From Blastococcus haudaquaticus (GTDB lineage Bacteria; Actinomycetota; Actinomycetes; Mycobacteriales; Geodermatophilaceae), in NCBI RefSeq assembly GCF_900230285.1, contig NZ_OCNK01000003.1:868001-932000 (forward strand): 64,000 nt of DNA. The letters run 5' to 3'. Below, one piece after another: positions 8,686-16,914 of the stretch. Position 1 is the stretch's first letter. Each line of letters starts with the position of its first letter. The notes under the pieces were generated by a model. It was not told the origin of the DNA. It did not search any database and worked only from the letters and a program-made list of their open reading frames with translations. The translations under genes and the position numbers were made by a program.

Positions 8686-9549
8686 ATGACCCCCGTCCCC
8701 ACCCCCCGCCCCTCGCAGACTCCGCCTCCCGGTGGTCCCGACACCATCGTCCTGGTGCACGGGTTCTGGGTCACCCCCCGCAGCTGGGAGGACTGGAAGG
8801 CGCACTACGAGGCCAAGGGCTACCGCGTCCTGACCCCCGCCTACCCCGGTTTCGAGGTCGAGGTCGAGGCGCTCAACGCCGACCCGACGGTCATCGCGGA
8901 GCTCACGCTGCCGACGATCGTCGACCACTACGCGGCTGTGATCGAGGAGCTGGACACGCCGCCGATCATCATCGGCCACTCCGCAGGCGGGACGCTGACG
9001 CAACTGCTCCTCGACCGCGGGTACGGCGCCGTCGGTGTCACCCTCAACTCGGCGCCGACCGAGGGCGTGCGGGTGCTGCCGCTGTCGCAGCTCAAGTCGA
9101 CGTTCACCGCCTTCAAGAACCCGGCCAACCGGCACCGCGAGGTCCCGCTGACCGAGGCGCAGTGGCACTACGCCTTCACCAACACGTTCAGCGAGGAGGA
9201 GTCGCGGCGGCTCTACCAGCGGTACGCGATCCCGGCCCCGGGCCGGATCATCTGGAGCGGGGTGCTGGCCAACTTCATGCCCGGCCCACAGGACGCGCAC
9301 GTCGACTACGCCAAGCCCGACCGCGTCCCGTTGCTGTTCATCTCCGGCGGCGAGGACCACATCATGCCGCCGAGCGTGCAGCGCTCGAACGCCAAGCACT
9401 ACACGACGGGCGTCGTCGAACTGGAGGAGTACCCGGGGTACGCGCACCTGCTGCCGGCGCAGGAGGGCTGGCAGGCGATCGCCGACCACGCCCTGGAGTG
9501 GGCGCTGGCCCACGCGGTGACCCGGAAGCAGGAGGCCGGCCAGCAGTGA
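8686..9549 (+). CDS. Alpha/beta hydrolase
   Basis: A 287-residue alpha/beta hydrolase with VLVHGFW at the oxyanion strand (about residue 22), the nucleophile elbow GHSAGG with Ser99, and a C-terminal YPGYAHL containing the probable catalytic histidine. The acid residue is likely in SGGEDHIMP. A GAGAGGAACG ribosome binding region precedes ATG 8686. It is probably co-transcribed with the upstream hydrolase and overlaps the metallo-hydrolase start by GTGA. No signal peptide is seen, so it is cytoplasmic. Confidence 0.86.
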   Translation: MTPVPTPRPSQTPPPGGPDTIVLVHGFWVTPRSWEDWKAHYEAKGYRVLTPAYPGFEVEVEALNADPTVIAELTLPTIVDHYAAVIEELDTPPIIIGHSAGGTLTQLLLDRGYGAVGVTLNSAPTEGVRVLPLSQLKSTFTAFKNPANRHREVPLTEAQWHYAFTNTFSEEESRRLYQRYAIPAPGRIIWSGVLANFMPGPQDAHVDYAKPDRVPLLFISGGEDHIMPPSVQRSNAKHYTTGVVELEEYPGYAHLLPAQEGWQAIADHALEWALAHAVTRKQEAGQQ

Positions 9550-10336
9550 AGGACGTCCGGCTCACCCACATCGGCGGGCCGACGGTCCTCATCGAGGTGC
9601 ACGGCTGGCGGCTGCTGGTCGACCCGACGTTCGACGCCCCCGGACGGAGGTACGCCTTCGGCTGGGGGACGTCGTCCCGGAAGGTCACCGGACCCGCCGT
9701 CCCGGCCGCCGCCGTGCTGCCCGTCGACGCGGTGCTGCTCAGCCACGACCACCACGCCGACAACCTGGACGACGCCGGTCGCGCCCTGCTCCCGCGGACC
9801 GGCGCCGTCGTCACGACCGAGGCCGGAGCGCGGCGCCTGGGCGGAGCGGCCCGCGGGCTGCGTCCCTGGGGGACGACGGAGCTGACGGCTCCCGGGAGAC
9901 CGACCATCGAGGTGACCGCGACGCCCGCCCGGCACGGTCCGCCGTTGAGCCGGCCGGTGGCCGGCGCGGTCGTCGGCTTCGCGCTGCGCTGGGACGGCCT
10001 GGACGACGGCGTCCTGTGGATCTCCGGGACACCGTGCTCTTCGGCGGCGTGCGCGAGGTGGCTGACCGGTTCGACGTCGACACCGCGTTGCTGCACCTGG
10101 GCGGGGTCCGCTTCCCGGTGACCGGGCCGCTGCGCTACTCGATGACCGCGGGCCAGGCGGTCGAGCTGTGCCGGGTGCTGCGGCCGCGGACGGCGATCCC
10201 GGTCCACTACGAGGGCTGGTCGCACTTCCGCCAGGGCCGCGACGCGATCGAGGCCGAGTTCGCCCGCGCGCCGGCCGACGTCCGTGCGCGCCTGCGCTGG
10301 CTACCGCTGGGAGAGGCGGTGCAGCTCGCGGCGTGA
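9546..10336 (+). pseudogene. Metallo-beta-lactamase-fold hydrolase, frameshifted
   Basis: The gene starts at GTG 9546, overlapping the previous stop. The first frame encodes an MBL-fold N-terminal half with SHDHHADNLD as the metal motif and runs as family sequence through VLWISG near 10026. From there the family sequence continues as DTVLFGGVREV in another frame to the stop at 10336, including the later metal histidine in VHYEGWSHF. One missing base in the GGGAC run at about 10026-10028 would restore a single protein of about 263 residues. It is related to UlaG-type lactonases. It may be a true pseudogene or a sequencing error; the downstream half shows no other damage. Confidence 0.8.
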
Positions 10337-10339
10337 TGC

Positions 10340-10370
10340 GGTGGGGTGGGCGCGCGCGGCCCACCCCACC
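10340..10370. terminator. Bidirectional hairpin between convergent genes
   Basis: GGTGGGGTGGGC at 10340-10351 pairs perfectly with GCCCACCCCACC at 10359-10370 around a 7-base GCGCGCG loop. It lies between the convergent metallo-hydrolase and the 78-residue gene. No T-run follows, which is usual for actinobacterial hairpin terminators. Confidence 0.75.
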
Positions 10371-10378
10371 GGGCCCCG

Positions 10379-10615
10379 TCAGCCGCCGCGCTCGACCTCT
10401 GCCTGCACCACACCGCGGAGGGCGGTCAGCAGCGCCCCGTCCGACGTGTCGCCGCGGTCGAGCGCCTGGCGGGCCGGCTCGGGCAGCAGCGAGAGGTCGA
10501 CGGTGTCGAGCCACGCCACGTCGTCGCCGTTGCGCCGCCCCACCTGCAGCCCCTCGCCGTCCCTGCGCAGGACGTACTTCTCGCTGTCGATGCTGATCGT
10601 CATGTCGTCGCTCAT
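10379..10615 (-). CDS. Hypothetical small protein
   Basis: A 78-residue acidic, soluble protein starting MSDDMTISID. A predicted beta-hairpin (about residues 5-32, including EKYVLRRDGEGLQVGR) is followed by an amphipathic helical half. No known domain is recognised. ATG 10615 has a TAGGGG sequence six bases upstream that could be a weak -10 for a leaderless start. Codon use and the terminator hairpin at its 3' end support a real gene. Confidence 0.6.
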   Translation of the reverse strand: MSDDMTISIDSEKYVLRRDGEGLQVGRRNGDDVAWLDTVDLSLLPEPARQALDRGDTSDGALLTALRGVVQAEVERGG

Positions 10616-10677
10616 GGCGGGCCCCTACCCGCGAGGACGGCCGTTCCACGCCCCGATGCCGGGGCGATGATGACGCC

Positions 10678-11004
10678 GTGGACGAGGAGTGCTGCGAGGT
10701 CGTGGTCACCGCCGCCGACGCCGACTGGCTGGCCGGCTTCACCCGCACCCTGGTCGAGGAACGGCTGGCCGCGTGCGGCCACCAGCTCGCCGCCATCCGC
10801 TCGGTCTACCGGTGGGAGGGCGCAGTGCACGAGGAGCCCGAGGCCCGGGTGGCGCTGCACACCCGCCGCTCGCTGGTGCCCGCGGTCGTGGCCCGCACCG
10901 GGGAGCTGCACCCCTACGAGGTGCCGTGCGTGATCGCGCTGCCGCTGGTGGACGGGAACCCGGCGTACCTGCGCTGGGTGGTCCAGGAGACGCGCGAGCC
11001 CTGA
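10678..11004 (+). CDS. cutA: CutA family divalent-cation tolerance protein
   Basis: A 108-residue protein with CutA1 landmarks: a first strand EVVVTAAD, the conserved ERLAACGHQLAAIRSVYRWEG block (residues about 28-48), HTRRSLV, and HPYEVPCVIALP near residue 80. CutA1 forms a stable trimer with PII-like subunits and has been linked to copper tolerance, although its true function is unsettled. Start GTG 10678 gives MDEECCEVVV; the two adjacent cysteines at residues 5-6 are an unusual N-terminal feature. The gene stands alone between a minus-strand small gene and the GGDEF-EAL gene. Confidence 0.88.
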   Translation: MDEECCEVVVTAADADWLAGFTRTLVEERLAACGHQLAAIRSVYRWEGAVHEEPEARVALHTRRSLVPAVVARTGELHPYEVPCVIALPLVDGNPAYLRWVVQETREP

Positions 11005-11134
11005 CGGGCCGGTGGGCGGCCTCACCCTTTGGGGCCGGTCCGGCCGGCGGGGCCTGTGGCTCCGGTCACCGCTGCCGATGGATACCGGGACGAGGGCACC
11101 ACGGACGGTGGCCCTCCCGGAGCAGGGTGGTGAC

Positions 11135-12898
11135 GTGGAAGTAGCACGCAAGCGCTTCGAGCTGCCCCCTGACGTGCGCCACCAGCGGGACGCCGACCTG
11201 GACGCCGCGCTCCTGCACACCGTGCTCGACGCGCTGCCCTCGCCCACGGTCCTGCTCGACCCCGACGGCATCATCGCCATGACCAACCGGGTGTGGGTCA
11301 CCTCCGGTGAGGAGCACGGCACGATCATCCCGCCGGGCGCGGACTACTACGCGGCGGCGACCGCGGTGCACGGGGACGCCGAGGGACATGCGCTGGTCCG
11401 GTCCCTCCGGACACTGGCGCGGGGCGAGTGCGACGCCGTCGCGGTGGACCGCGAGGTGCCCAGTCCGAGCGACGAGAAGCCGCGCTGGTACCACGTGCAG
11501 GCCTCGCGGGTGGGCATCTACGGCCACGTCGTGGTCACCCACACCGACGTGACGGCCCGCGTCCTCGCCGAGCGCACCTCGCTCTGGCGGGCCCGGCACG
11601 ACCACCTCACCGGGCTGCCCAACCGCGCCCACCTGCACGAGCTCATCGACGAGGAGCTGGGGCGGGGCGACCAGGCCCCCGTGGCCGTGCTCTTCCTGGA
11701 CGTCGACGGGTTCAAGGACGTCAACGACTCCCTCGGGCACGACGTCGGCGACGACCTGCTGCGGCAGCTCGCCGCTCGGCTCGCCGAGTGCACCCGTGCC
11801 GGCGACACAGTCGGGCGGCTCGGCGGTGACGAGTTCGTCGTCATCGGCCGGGATTGCGACGAGGACGGGGCACTGGCCCTGGCCCAGCGGTTCCACGACT
11901 CGTTCGACCGTCCCTTCGACCTGGCCGGCCGCACCGCCCGGCTGACCGCCAGCATCGGCGTGGCCACCACGGACGGTTCGGGTACCTGCGTCCGGTCGAC
12001 CGACCTGGTCCGCGACGCCGACCTGGCGATGTACGCGGCGAAGGCCGCGGGCCGCAACCGCGTCGAGGTGTTCACCCCCGACCTGCGGACGGCGGCCGAG
12101 CAGCGGGCGACGCTCGCCGGTGAGCTGCTGCTCGCCATCGAACGCGACGAGCTCGTCCTGCACTACCAGCCGGTGATGGGCCTGCCGTCGCGCCGGTGCA
12201 CCGGCGTCGAGGCGCTGGTCCGCTGGCAGCACCCCGAGCGCGGTCTCCTGTACCCCGGTGACTTCCTGCCGACGGCGCGGCAGCACGACCTCATGACGCC
12301 GCTGGCCCGCTGGGTCCTGCGCGAGGCGACGCGGCAGACGGCCGCCTGGCGGGACGCCGGGCTGGTGCTGGTCACCGGCGTCAACATCAACGCGACCCAC
12401 TTCACCTCGGGCACGCTCGTCGACGACGTCATGGGCGCTCTGGCCGACGCCGGGCTCGACGCGTGCCAGCTGGTCGTGGAGCTCACCGAGACCTCCGTCG
12501 CCGACGATCCCGAACGGGCCGCGGCCCAGTTCGCGGAGCTGCGCACGCGCGGCGTCGAGGTCTCCATCGACGACTTCGGCAGCGGCTTCTCCTCGATCGG
12601 CCAGCTGGTCAACATGCCGGCGGGGGTCCTGAAGATCGACCGGAGCCTGGTCGCCTTCACCGAGGGCCGGCGCCGGCAGACGGCCGCAGCCATCGCGGCC
12701 GTCGTCGCCCTGGGACAGGCCTGCGGCATCCGCAGCCTGGCCGAGGGCGTGGAGACCGCCGAGCAGCTGGACCTCGCGGAGTCGCTCGGCTGCAGCTTCG
12801 CCCAGGGCTACCACATCGCGCGGCCCATGCCGGCCGGCGAGCTGCCGAGCTGGATCGCCGCACACCCGCCGGCCACGATCCCCGTCGCACTGGTCTGA
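11135..12898 (+). CDS. Bifunctional GGDEF-EAL cyclic-di-GMP protein
   Basis: About 587 residues: a PAS-like N-terminal sensor region (about 20-150), a diguanylate cyclase domain with an intact GGDEF at 230-234, and a phosphodiesterase domain with EAL at 359-361, DDFGSG and KIDRSLV. An inhibitory site RAGD sits five residues before GGDEF, so product inhibition is likely. Both catalytic motifs look complete, so either activity is possible. No membrane segment is seen. I prefer GTG 11135, where a GGAGCAGGGTGG stretch could be the ribosome binding site; ATG 11078 and GTG 11012 are in-frame alternatives. The gene seems to be monocistronic. Confidence 0.85.
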   Translation: MEVARKRFELPPDVRHQRDADLDAALLHTVLDALPSPTVLLDPDGIIAMTNRVWVTSGEEHGTIIPPGADYYAAATAVHGDAEGHALVRSLRTLARGECDAVAVDREVPSPSDEKPRWYHVQASRVGIYGHVVVTHTDVTARVLAERTSLWRARHDHLTGLPNRAHLHELIDEELGRGDQAPVAVLFLDVDGFKDVNDSLGHDVGDDLLRQLAARLAECTRAGDTVGRLGGDEFVVIGRDCDEDGALALAQRFHDSFDRPFDLAGRTARLTASIGVATTDGSGTCVRSTDLVRDADLAMYAAKAAGRNRVEVFTPDLRTAAEQRATLAGELLLAIERDELVLHYQPVMGLPSRRCTGVEALVRWQHPERGLLYPGDFLPTARQHDLMTPLARWVLREATRQTAAWRDAGLVLVTGVNINATHFTSGTLVDDVMGALADAGLDACQLVVELTETSVADDPERAAAQFAELRTRGVEVSIDDFGSGFSSIGQLVNMPAGVLKIDRSLVAFTEGRRRQTAAAIAAVVALGQACGIRSLAEGVETAEQLDLAESLGCSFAQGYHIARPMPAGELPSWIAAHPPATIPVALV

Positions 12899-12908
12899 GG
12901 GGGACTGC

Positions 12909-13199
12909 TCAGCCGGGCTCGCCCCGCGCCTTGCGGCGCAGGATCACCGCGATGTCCACGACGGCGACGGCGCCGAGCACGAGGAGCGCGATCCCGGGCC
13001 AGGCCGGCAGCTCATCGACCGCCAGCCAGCCCAGGCCGCCGCCGACGCAGACGACCAGCCCGAAGACGGCCAGGACGAGCCGGAGGGTGAGCGCCGACCG
13101 GGCCGGCGCGGCTCCGCCGAAGCCGGCGGTGGGGTCGTGGTGGTCGGGCAGGCCGCGTTCGTAGTCCGCCCGGGATCGTCGTCGGCGGGGCTCGCTCAT
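12909..13199 (-). CDS. Small membrane protein, DUF6343-like
   Basis: A 96-residue protein with a basic N terminus ([16 protein letters not shown]), an [15 protein letters not shown] segment leading into one membrane helix (about 42-60), and a second helix (about 67-87) ending in RRKARGEPG. The [12 protein letters not shown] block resembles DUF6343, a small actinobacterial membrane family of unknown function. It is divergent from prfB, whose start lies 47 bases away. Assignment by motif only. Confidence 0.6.
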   Translation of the reverse strand: MSEPRRRRSRADYERGLPDHHDPTAGFGGAAPARSALTLRLVLAVFGLVVCVGGGLGWLAVDELPAWPGIALLVLGAVAVVDIAVILRRKARGEPG

Positions 13200-13231
13200 G
13201 CCATGGATGCCTACCCCCGCGCCGGGCGCAC

Positions 13232-13237
13232 TACCCT
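13232..13237 (+). promoter_or_regulatory. -10 element of prfB, leaderless layout
   Basis: TACCCT fits TANNNT and is separated by eight bases (GGCTAGAC) from GTG 13246. There is no purine-rich ribosome binding site, so prfB mRNA probably starts at or very near its start codon. Confidence 0.5.
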
Positions 13238-13245
13238 GGCTAGAC

Positions 13246-14358
13246 GTGGCTGCCGACTTCTCCGTCGTACTCGACGAGCTCAACACGACCCTGGAGTCGA
13301 TCGAGGCCGTCCTGCGCATCGACGACATGCGCAACGAGATCGCCGACCTGGAGCAGCAGTCCGCCGCGCCGGACCTCTGGAACGACGTCGAGGCCGCGCA
13401 GGCCCTGACCTCGCGCCTCTCCTTCCTGCAGGGCACGCTGCGCCGGGTCGAGGAGCTGCGCAGCCGGCTGGACGACGTCGGCCTCATGCACGAGATGGCC
13501 GCGGAGGAGAACGACGAGGCCACGATCGCCGAGACCGAGCGCGAACTCGTGAGCATCCGCTCGGTCATCGACGAGCTCGAGGTCCGCACGCTGCTCAACG
13601 GCGAGTACGACTCGCGCGAGGCCCTGGTAACGATCCGCTCGGAGGCCGGTGGCGTGGACGCCGCCGACTTCGCCGAGATGCTCATGCGCATGTACCTGCG
13701 CTGGGCCGAGCGCCACAAGTACCCGACCGAGGTCTACGACGTCAGCTACGCCGAGGAGGCCGGCATCAAGTCGGCCACCTTCGCGGTCAAGGTGCCGTAC
13801 GCCTACGGGACCCTCTCGGTGGAGCAGGGCACCCACCGCCTGGTCCGCATCTCCCCGTTCGACAACCAGGGCCGCCGGCAGACCTCCTTCGCCGGCGTCG
13901 AGGTGCTGCCCGTCGTGGAGCAGACCGACCACGTCGACATCCCCGAGAACGAGATCCGGGTCGACGTCTTCCGCTCGTCGGGACCGGGTGGCCAGAGCGT
14001 CAACACCACCGACTCCGCCGTCCGGATGACGCACATCCCGACCGGCATCGTCGTCTCCTGCCAGAACGAGAAGTCGCAGATCCAGAACCGGGCCGCGGCG
14101 CTGCGGGTGCTCCAGGCCCGGCTGCTCGTCGTCCGCCAGGCCGAGCAGCGCGCCGAGATGGACGCGCTCAAGGGGGAGGGGAGCAGCTGGGGGAACCAGA
14201 TGCGCTCCTACGTCCTGCACCCCTACCAGATGGTCAAGGACCTGCGGACCGACGTGGAGACCGGCAACCCGGCCGACGTGCTGGACGGCGGCATCGACTC
14301 CTTCATCGAGGCCGGCATCCGCTGGCGCCGTCAGCAGGAGACCGTCGACGCCGGCTGA
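13246..14358 (+). CDS. prfB: Peptide chain release factor 2
   Basis: Class I release factor that recognises UGA and UAA and triggers peptidyl-tRNA hydrolysis on the ribosome. The 370-residue product has the RF2 anticodon-mimic SPF at 203-205 and the universal GGQ at 248-250 (SGPGGQSVN). Helical domain 1 fills residues 1-110. The reading frame is continuous from the start, so the programmed +1 frameshift with in-frame UGA known from Escherichia coli prfB is absent. It is followed by ftsE, ftsX and smpB, an order widely kept in actinobacteria. Start GTG 13246 is supported by the [12 protein letters not shown] terminus and by the -10 spacing. Confidence 0.97.
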   Translation: MAADFSVVLDELNTTLESIEAVLRIDDMRNEIADLEQQSAAPDLWNDVEAAQALTSRLSFLQGTLRRVEELRSRLDDVGLMHEMAAEENDEATIAETERELVSIRSVIDELEVRTLLNGEYDSREALVTIRSEAGGVDAADFAEMLMRMYLRWAERHKYPTEVYDVSYAEEAGIKSATFAVKVPYAYGTLSVEQGTHRLVRISPFDNQGRRQTSFAGVEVLPVVEQTDHVDIPENEIRVDVFRSSGPGGQSVNTTDSAVRMTHIPTGIVVSCQNEKSQIQNRAAALRVLQARLLVVRQAEQRAEMDALKGEGSSWGNQMRSYVLHPYQMVKDLRTDVETGNPADVLDGGIDSFIEAGIRWRRQQETVDAG

Positions 14359-14613
14359 CAGCCTCGGGAGCATCGCAGCGAAGAACGAGCGAGGAGCGGA
14401 CCCAGGCGCGGAAGCCGGCCAGTGTCATCGCCCCCTGACGCGGACGTCGGCGATGCCGGCACGTGGGTCCTTTCACACGGAACGGGCCGATCCGGAGCCG
14501 GACGCAACCGTCCGTGACGGGTGACCGGGGCGTTCGCGGGAGCCGGTGACTCAGCGCGAGAACGAGTCCCGCGCGTTCTCCCGAGAACGGGGCCCCGGCA
14601 CAGCCGGGGCAGG

Positions 14614-14619
14614 TACCGT
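14614..14619 (+). promoter_or_regulatory. -10 element of ftsE, leaderless layout
   Basis: TACCGT lies eight bases before GTG 14628. An 8-bp hairpin (GCCCCGGC 14592-14599 pairing with GCCGGGGC 14603-14610) sits just upstream and may end read-through from prfB. The rest of 14359-14590 holds no convincing gene. Confidence 0.45.
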
Positions 14620-14627
14620 GGCGCCTC

Positions 14628-15317
14628 GTGATCGAACTGCAACACGTCACCAAGCTCTACCCGGCCAGTGGCCGGCCGGCTCTCGACGACGTGTCCACCG
14701 AGATCGACAAGGGCGAGTTCGTCTTCCTCATCGGGTCCTCCGGTTCCGGGAAGTCGACGTTCCTCCGGCTGCTGCTGAAGGAGGACACCCCCACCTCGGG
14801 CACGATCAGCGTGAACGGCAAGGTCCTGAACACGATGAGCAAGTGGCAGGTGCCCAAGCTGCGCCGGACCATGGGCTGCGTCTTCCAGGACTTCCGCCTG
14901 CTCCGCGACCGCACGGTGGCCCAGAACGTCGCCTTCGCGCTCGAGGTGATCAACAAGCCCACGCGCACGATCAAGCGGGTCGTGCCCGAGGTGCTGGAGA
15001 TGGTCGGCCTCGAGGGCAAGGCCCAGCGGCTGCCCAGTGAGCTCTCCGGTGGTGAGCAGCAGCGGGTGGCCATCGCCCGCGCGTTCGTCAACCGGCCGCT
15101 GGTGCTGCTCGCCGACGAGCCGACGGGAAACCTCGACCCGGAGACCAGCGAGGGCATCATGCTGCTGCTCGAGCGCATCAACCGCACCGGCACCACGGTG
15201 ATCATGGCGACGCACGACTACCACATCGTCGACTCCATGCGCCGTCGCGTGATCGAGCTCAACGGGGGAGTGCTGACCCGCGACCAGTCGCGCGGCGTCT
15301 ACGGGGTCGGCCGCTAG
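14628..15317 (+). CDS. ftsE: Cell division ATP-binding protein FtsE
   Basis: ABC-type ATPase that works with FtsX at the septum to drive peptidoglycan hydrolases during division. The 229-residue protein has Walker [10 protein letters not shown] at 36-44, signature [14 protein letters not shown], Walker [13 protein letters not shown] and the H-loop in MATHDYH. Start GTG 14628 gives [12 protein letters not shown], the usual N terminus. ftsX follows after 86 bases, a larger gap than the frequent overlap. The upstream TACCGT suggests that ftsE has its own promoter. Confidence 0.96.
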   Translation: MIELQHVTKLYPASGRPALDDVSTEIDKGEFVFLIGSSGSGKSTFLRLLLKEDTPTSGTISVNGKVLNTMSKWQVPKLRRTMGCVFQDFRLLRDRTVAQNVAFALEVINKPTRTIKRVVPEVLEMVGLEGKAQRLPSELSGGEQQRVAIARAFVNRPLVLLADEPTGNLDPETSEGIMLLLERINRTGTTVIMATHDYHIVDSMRRRVIELNGGVLTRDQSRGVYGVGR

Positions 15318-15403
15318 CCGCGCGGCTGCTGTGCCGTCAGGCCACGTGCCGCTGACCGTCCCGTCCTCGTCTCCCGCCGTGCAGAAATCCAGATAGGGAA
15401 TCC

Positions 15404-16288
15404 ATGCGCGTCAACTTCGTCCTCTCCGAGGTGGCCACCGGGCTTCGTCGCAACCTGACCATGACGGTCGCGATGATCCTGACGACGGCGATCTCCCTCG
15501 GACTCATGGGCACCGGCCTCCTCATCGCCGGGATGATCTCCGACATGAAGGAGATCTACTACGACAAGGTGCAGGTCTCCATCTTCCTGGCCGACGACGT
15601 CACCGAGGAGCAGCGGACCGCCATCCAGTCCCGGCTGGAGGACTCCGACGAGGTCAAGACCTTCATCTACGAGTCCAAGGACGAGGCGTACGAGCGCTTC
15701 CAGCAGCAGTTCAGCCAGCAGCCGGAGCTCGTGGAGAACACCCCCGCGGACGCGCTGCCCGAGAGCTTCCGCGTCGAGCTGATCAACCCCGAGCGCTACG
15801 AGGTCATCAAGGCCGAGTTCCCCGCCGGCGCCGAGGGCGTGGACCAGGTGCGCGACGAGGGCGACTTCCTGGACCGGCTGTTCAGCCTGCTCAACGGCGC
15901 CCGCAACGCCACGATCGCCGTGGCGGTGGTGCAGGCGCTGGCGGCGCTGCTGCTGATCTCCAACACCATCCAGCTGGCCGCGTTCAACCGCCGCAACGAG
16001 ACGAACATCATGCGGCTGGTCGGCGCCTCGCGCTGGTACACCCAGCTGCCGTTCATCCTCGAGGCCGCGGTCGCCGGGCTCATCGGTGCGCTGCTCGCCA
16101 TCGGCGGGCTGGTGCTCACCAAGGTGCTCTTCGTCGACCGGACGCTGGCCGGGCCGATCAAGGCCGGGATCATCCCGCCGGTCGACTGGTCGGCGATCGC
16201 GTTCATCGCCCCGGTCATCGCGGCCGCCGGCGTCGGCCTGGCCGGCATCGCGGCCTACGTGACGCTCCGGTTGTACGTCCGCCTGTAG
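15404..16288 (+). CDS. ftsX: Cell division protein FtsX
   Basis: Membrane partner of FtsE, 294 residues, with the standard FtsX layout. A first membrane helix (about 22-45) is followed by an extracellular domain (about 46-165) that in relatives contacts a cell-wall hydrolase or its activator. Three further helices follow (about 170-190, 215-240, 262-288). The core motif NTIQLAAFNRRNETNIMRLV is typical of the family. ATG 15404 follows a GGGA. The 86-base gap after ftsE shows no strong hairpin. Regulation and co-transcription with ftsE are inferred. Confidence 0.95.
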   Translation: MRVNFVLSEVATGLRRNLTMTVAMILTTAISLGLMGTGLLIAGMISDMKEIYYDKVQVSIFLADDVTEEQRTAIQSRLEDSDEVKTFIYESKDEAYERFQQQFSQQPELVENTPADALPESFRVELINPERYEVIKAEFPAGAEGVDQVRDEGDFLDRLFSLLNGARNATIAVAVVQALAALLLISNTIQLAAFNRRNETNIMRLVGASRWYTQLPFILEAAVAGLIGALLAIGGLVLTKVLFVDRTLAGPIKAGIIPPVDWSAIAFIAPVIAAAGVGLAGIAAYVTLRLYVRL

Positions 16289-16300
16289 TCCTCACGCGAG

Positions 16301-16349
16301 TGCGACGAACTCGTGGTCATCAGCACGTGATGGCCACGAGTTCGTCGCA
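16301..16349. terminator. Long near-perfect hairpin between ftsX and smpB
   Basis: TGCGACGAACTCGTGG at 16301-16316 is perfectly repeated inverted at 16334-16349. The pairing continues inward through 16322/16328 with a single G-T wobble, giving a 22-bp stem and a 5-base loop. It lies between the ftsX stop and the smpB -10 element. It is far longer than needed for termination, so it may also be a dispersed palindromic repeat or an RNA-processing site. Confidence 0.7.
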
Positions 16350-16373
16350 TTCGGGGGCCGACCGCGGGCCAAG

Positions 16374-16379
16374 TAACCT
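16374..16379 (+). promoter_or_regulatory. -10 element of smpB, leaderless layout
   Basis: TAACCT fits TANNNT and ends six bases before the smpB ATG. The six intervening bases GGTGGG could serve weakly as a ribosome binding site, but the spacing favours leaderless initiation. Confidence 0.45.
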
Positions 16380-16385
16380 GGTGGG

Positions 16386-16862
16386 ATGCCGCGTGAGACC
16401 GGGCGCAAGCTCATCGCCCAGAACAAGAAGGCGCGGCACGACTACTCGATCCTCGACACCTACGAGGTGGGCCTGGCGCTCACCGGTACCGAGGTGAAGA
16501 GCCTGCGTGCCGGCCGGGCCTCGCTCGTCGACGGGTTCGCCTCGATCGACGACGGCGAGGTGTGGCTGCAGCACGTCCACATCCCGGAGTACATGCAGGG
16601 GACGTGGACCAACCACGCCCCGCGCCGCAAGCGCAAGGTGCTGATGCACCGCGCCGAGATCGACAAACTGCTCGGCAAGATCAAGGACGGCGGGCTGACG
16701 CTCGTCCCGCTGGACCTGTACTTCAAGGACGGCAAGGTCAAGGCCACCCTCGCGCTGGCGAAGGGCAAGAAGTCCTACGACAAGCGGCAGGACCTCGCCG
16801 AGCGCGACTCGCGCCGGGAGATGCAGAAGGCCTTCGGCCGGTACGTGAAGGGCCGGCGCTGA
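16386..16862 (+). CDS. smpB: SsrA-binding protein SmpB
   Basis: Binds tmRNA and delivers it to stalled ribosomes for trans-translation. The 158-residue product has the expected [11 protein letters not shown] start, the [19 protein letters not shown] core (about 36-55), and the basic C-terminal tail [19 protein letters not shown] that inserts into the mRNA channel. Its RNA partner ssrA is in the same window about 10 kb downstream, not adjacent. It is placed after ftsX as in many actinobacteria but is set apart by a long hairpin and its own -10 element. Confidence 0.96.
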   Translation: MPRETGRKLIAQNKKARHDYSILDTYEVGLALTGTEVKSLRAGRASLVDGFASIDDGEVWLQHVHIPEYMQGTWTNHAPRRKRKVLMHRAEIDKLLGKIKDGGLTLVPLDLYFKDGKVKATLALAKGKKSYDKRQDLAERDSRREMQKAFGRYVKGRR

Positions 16863-16901
16863 CCGTCCCGACCTGACCGAGGCCACCCGTCGCCATCGGC
16901 C

Positions 16902-16907
16902 TACGGT
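16902..16907 (+). promoter_or_regulatory. -10 element, leaderless oxidoreductase gene
   Basis: TACGGT is followed by seven bases and ATG 16915, the same layout as the neighbouring genes. No ribosome binding site is present. Confidence 0.5.
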
Positions 16908-16914
16908 GGTCGGC

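Noticed and set aside
9546-10336. Programmed frameshifting in the metallo-hydrolase
   Set aside because: There is no recognised slippery site, upstream stop or stimulatory structure, and family members are not known to use recoding.
13246-13330. Possible programmed frameshift at the start of prfB
   Set aside because: The frame is continuous from GTG 13246 through the N-terminal helical domain, with no in-frame TGA or CTTTGA slippery site.
14359-14590. A 23-codon ORF with an ATG in the prfB-ftsE gap
   Set aside because: It has no ribosome binding site, no residue pattern of a leader peptide and no relation to ftsE regulation.
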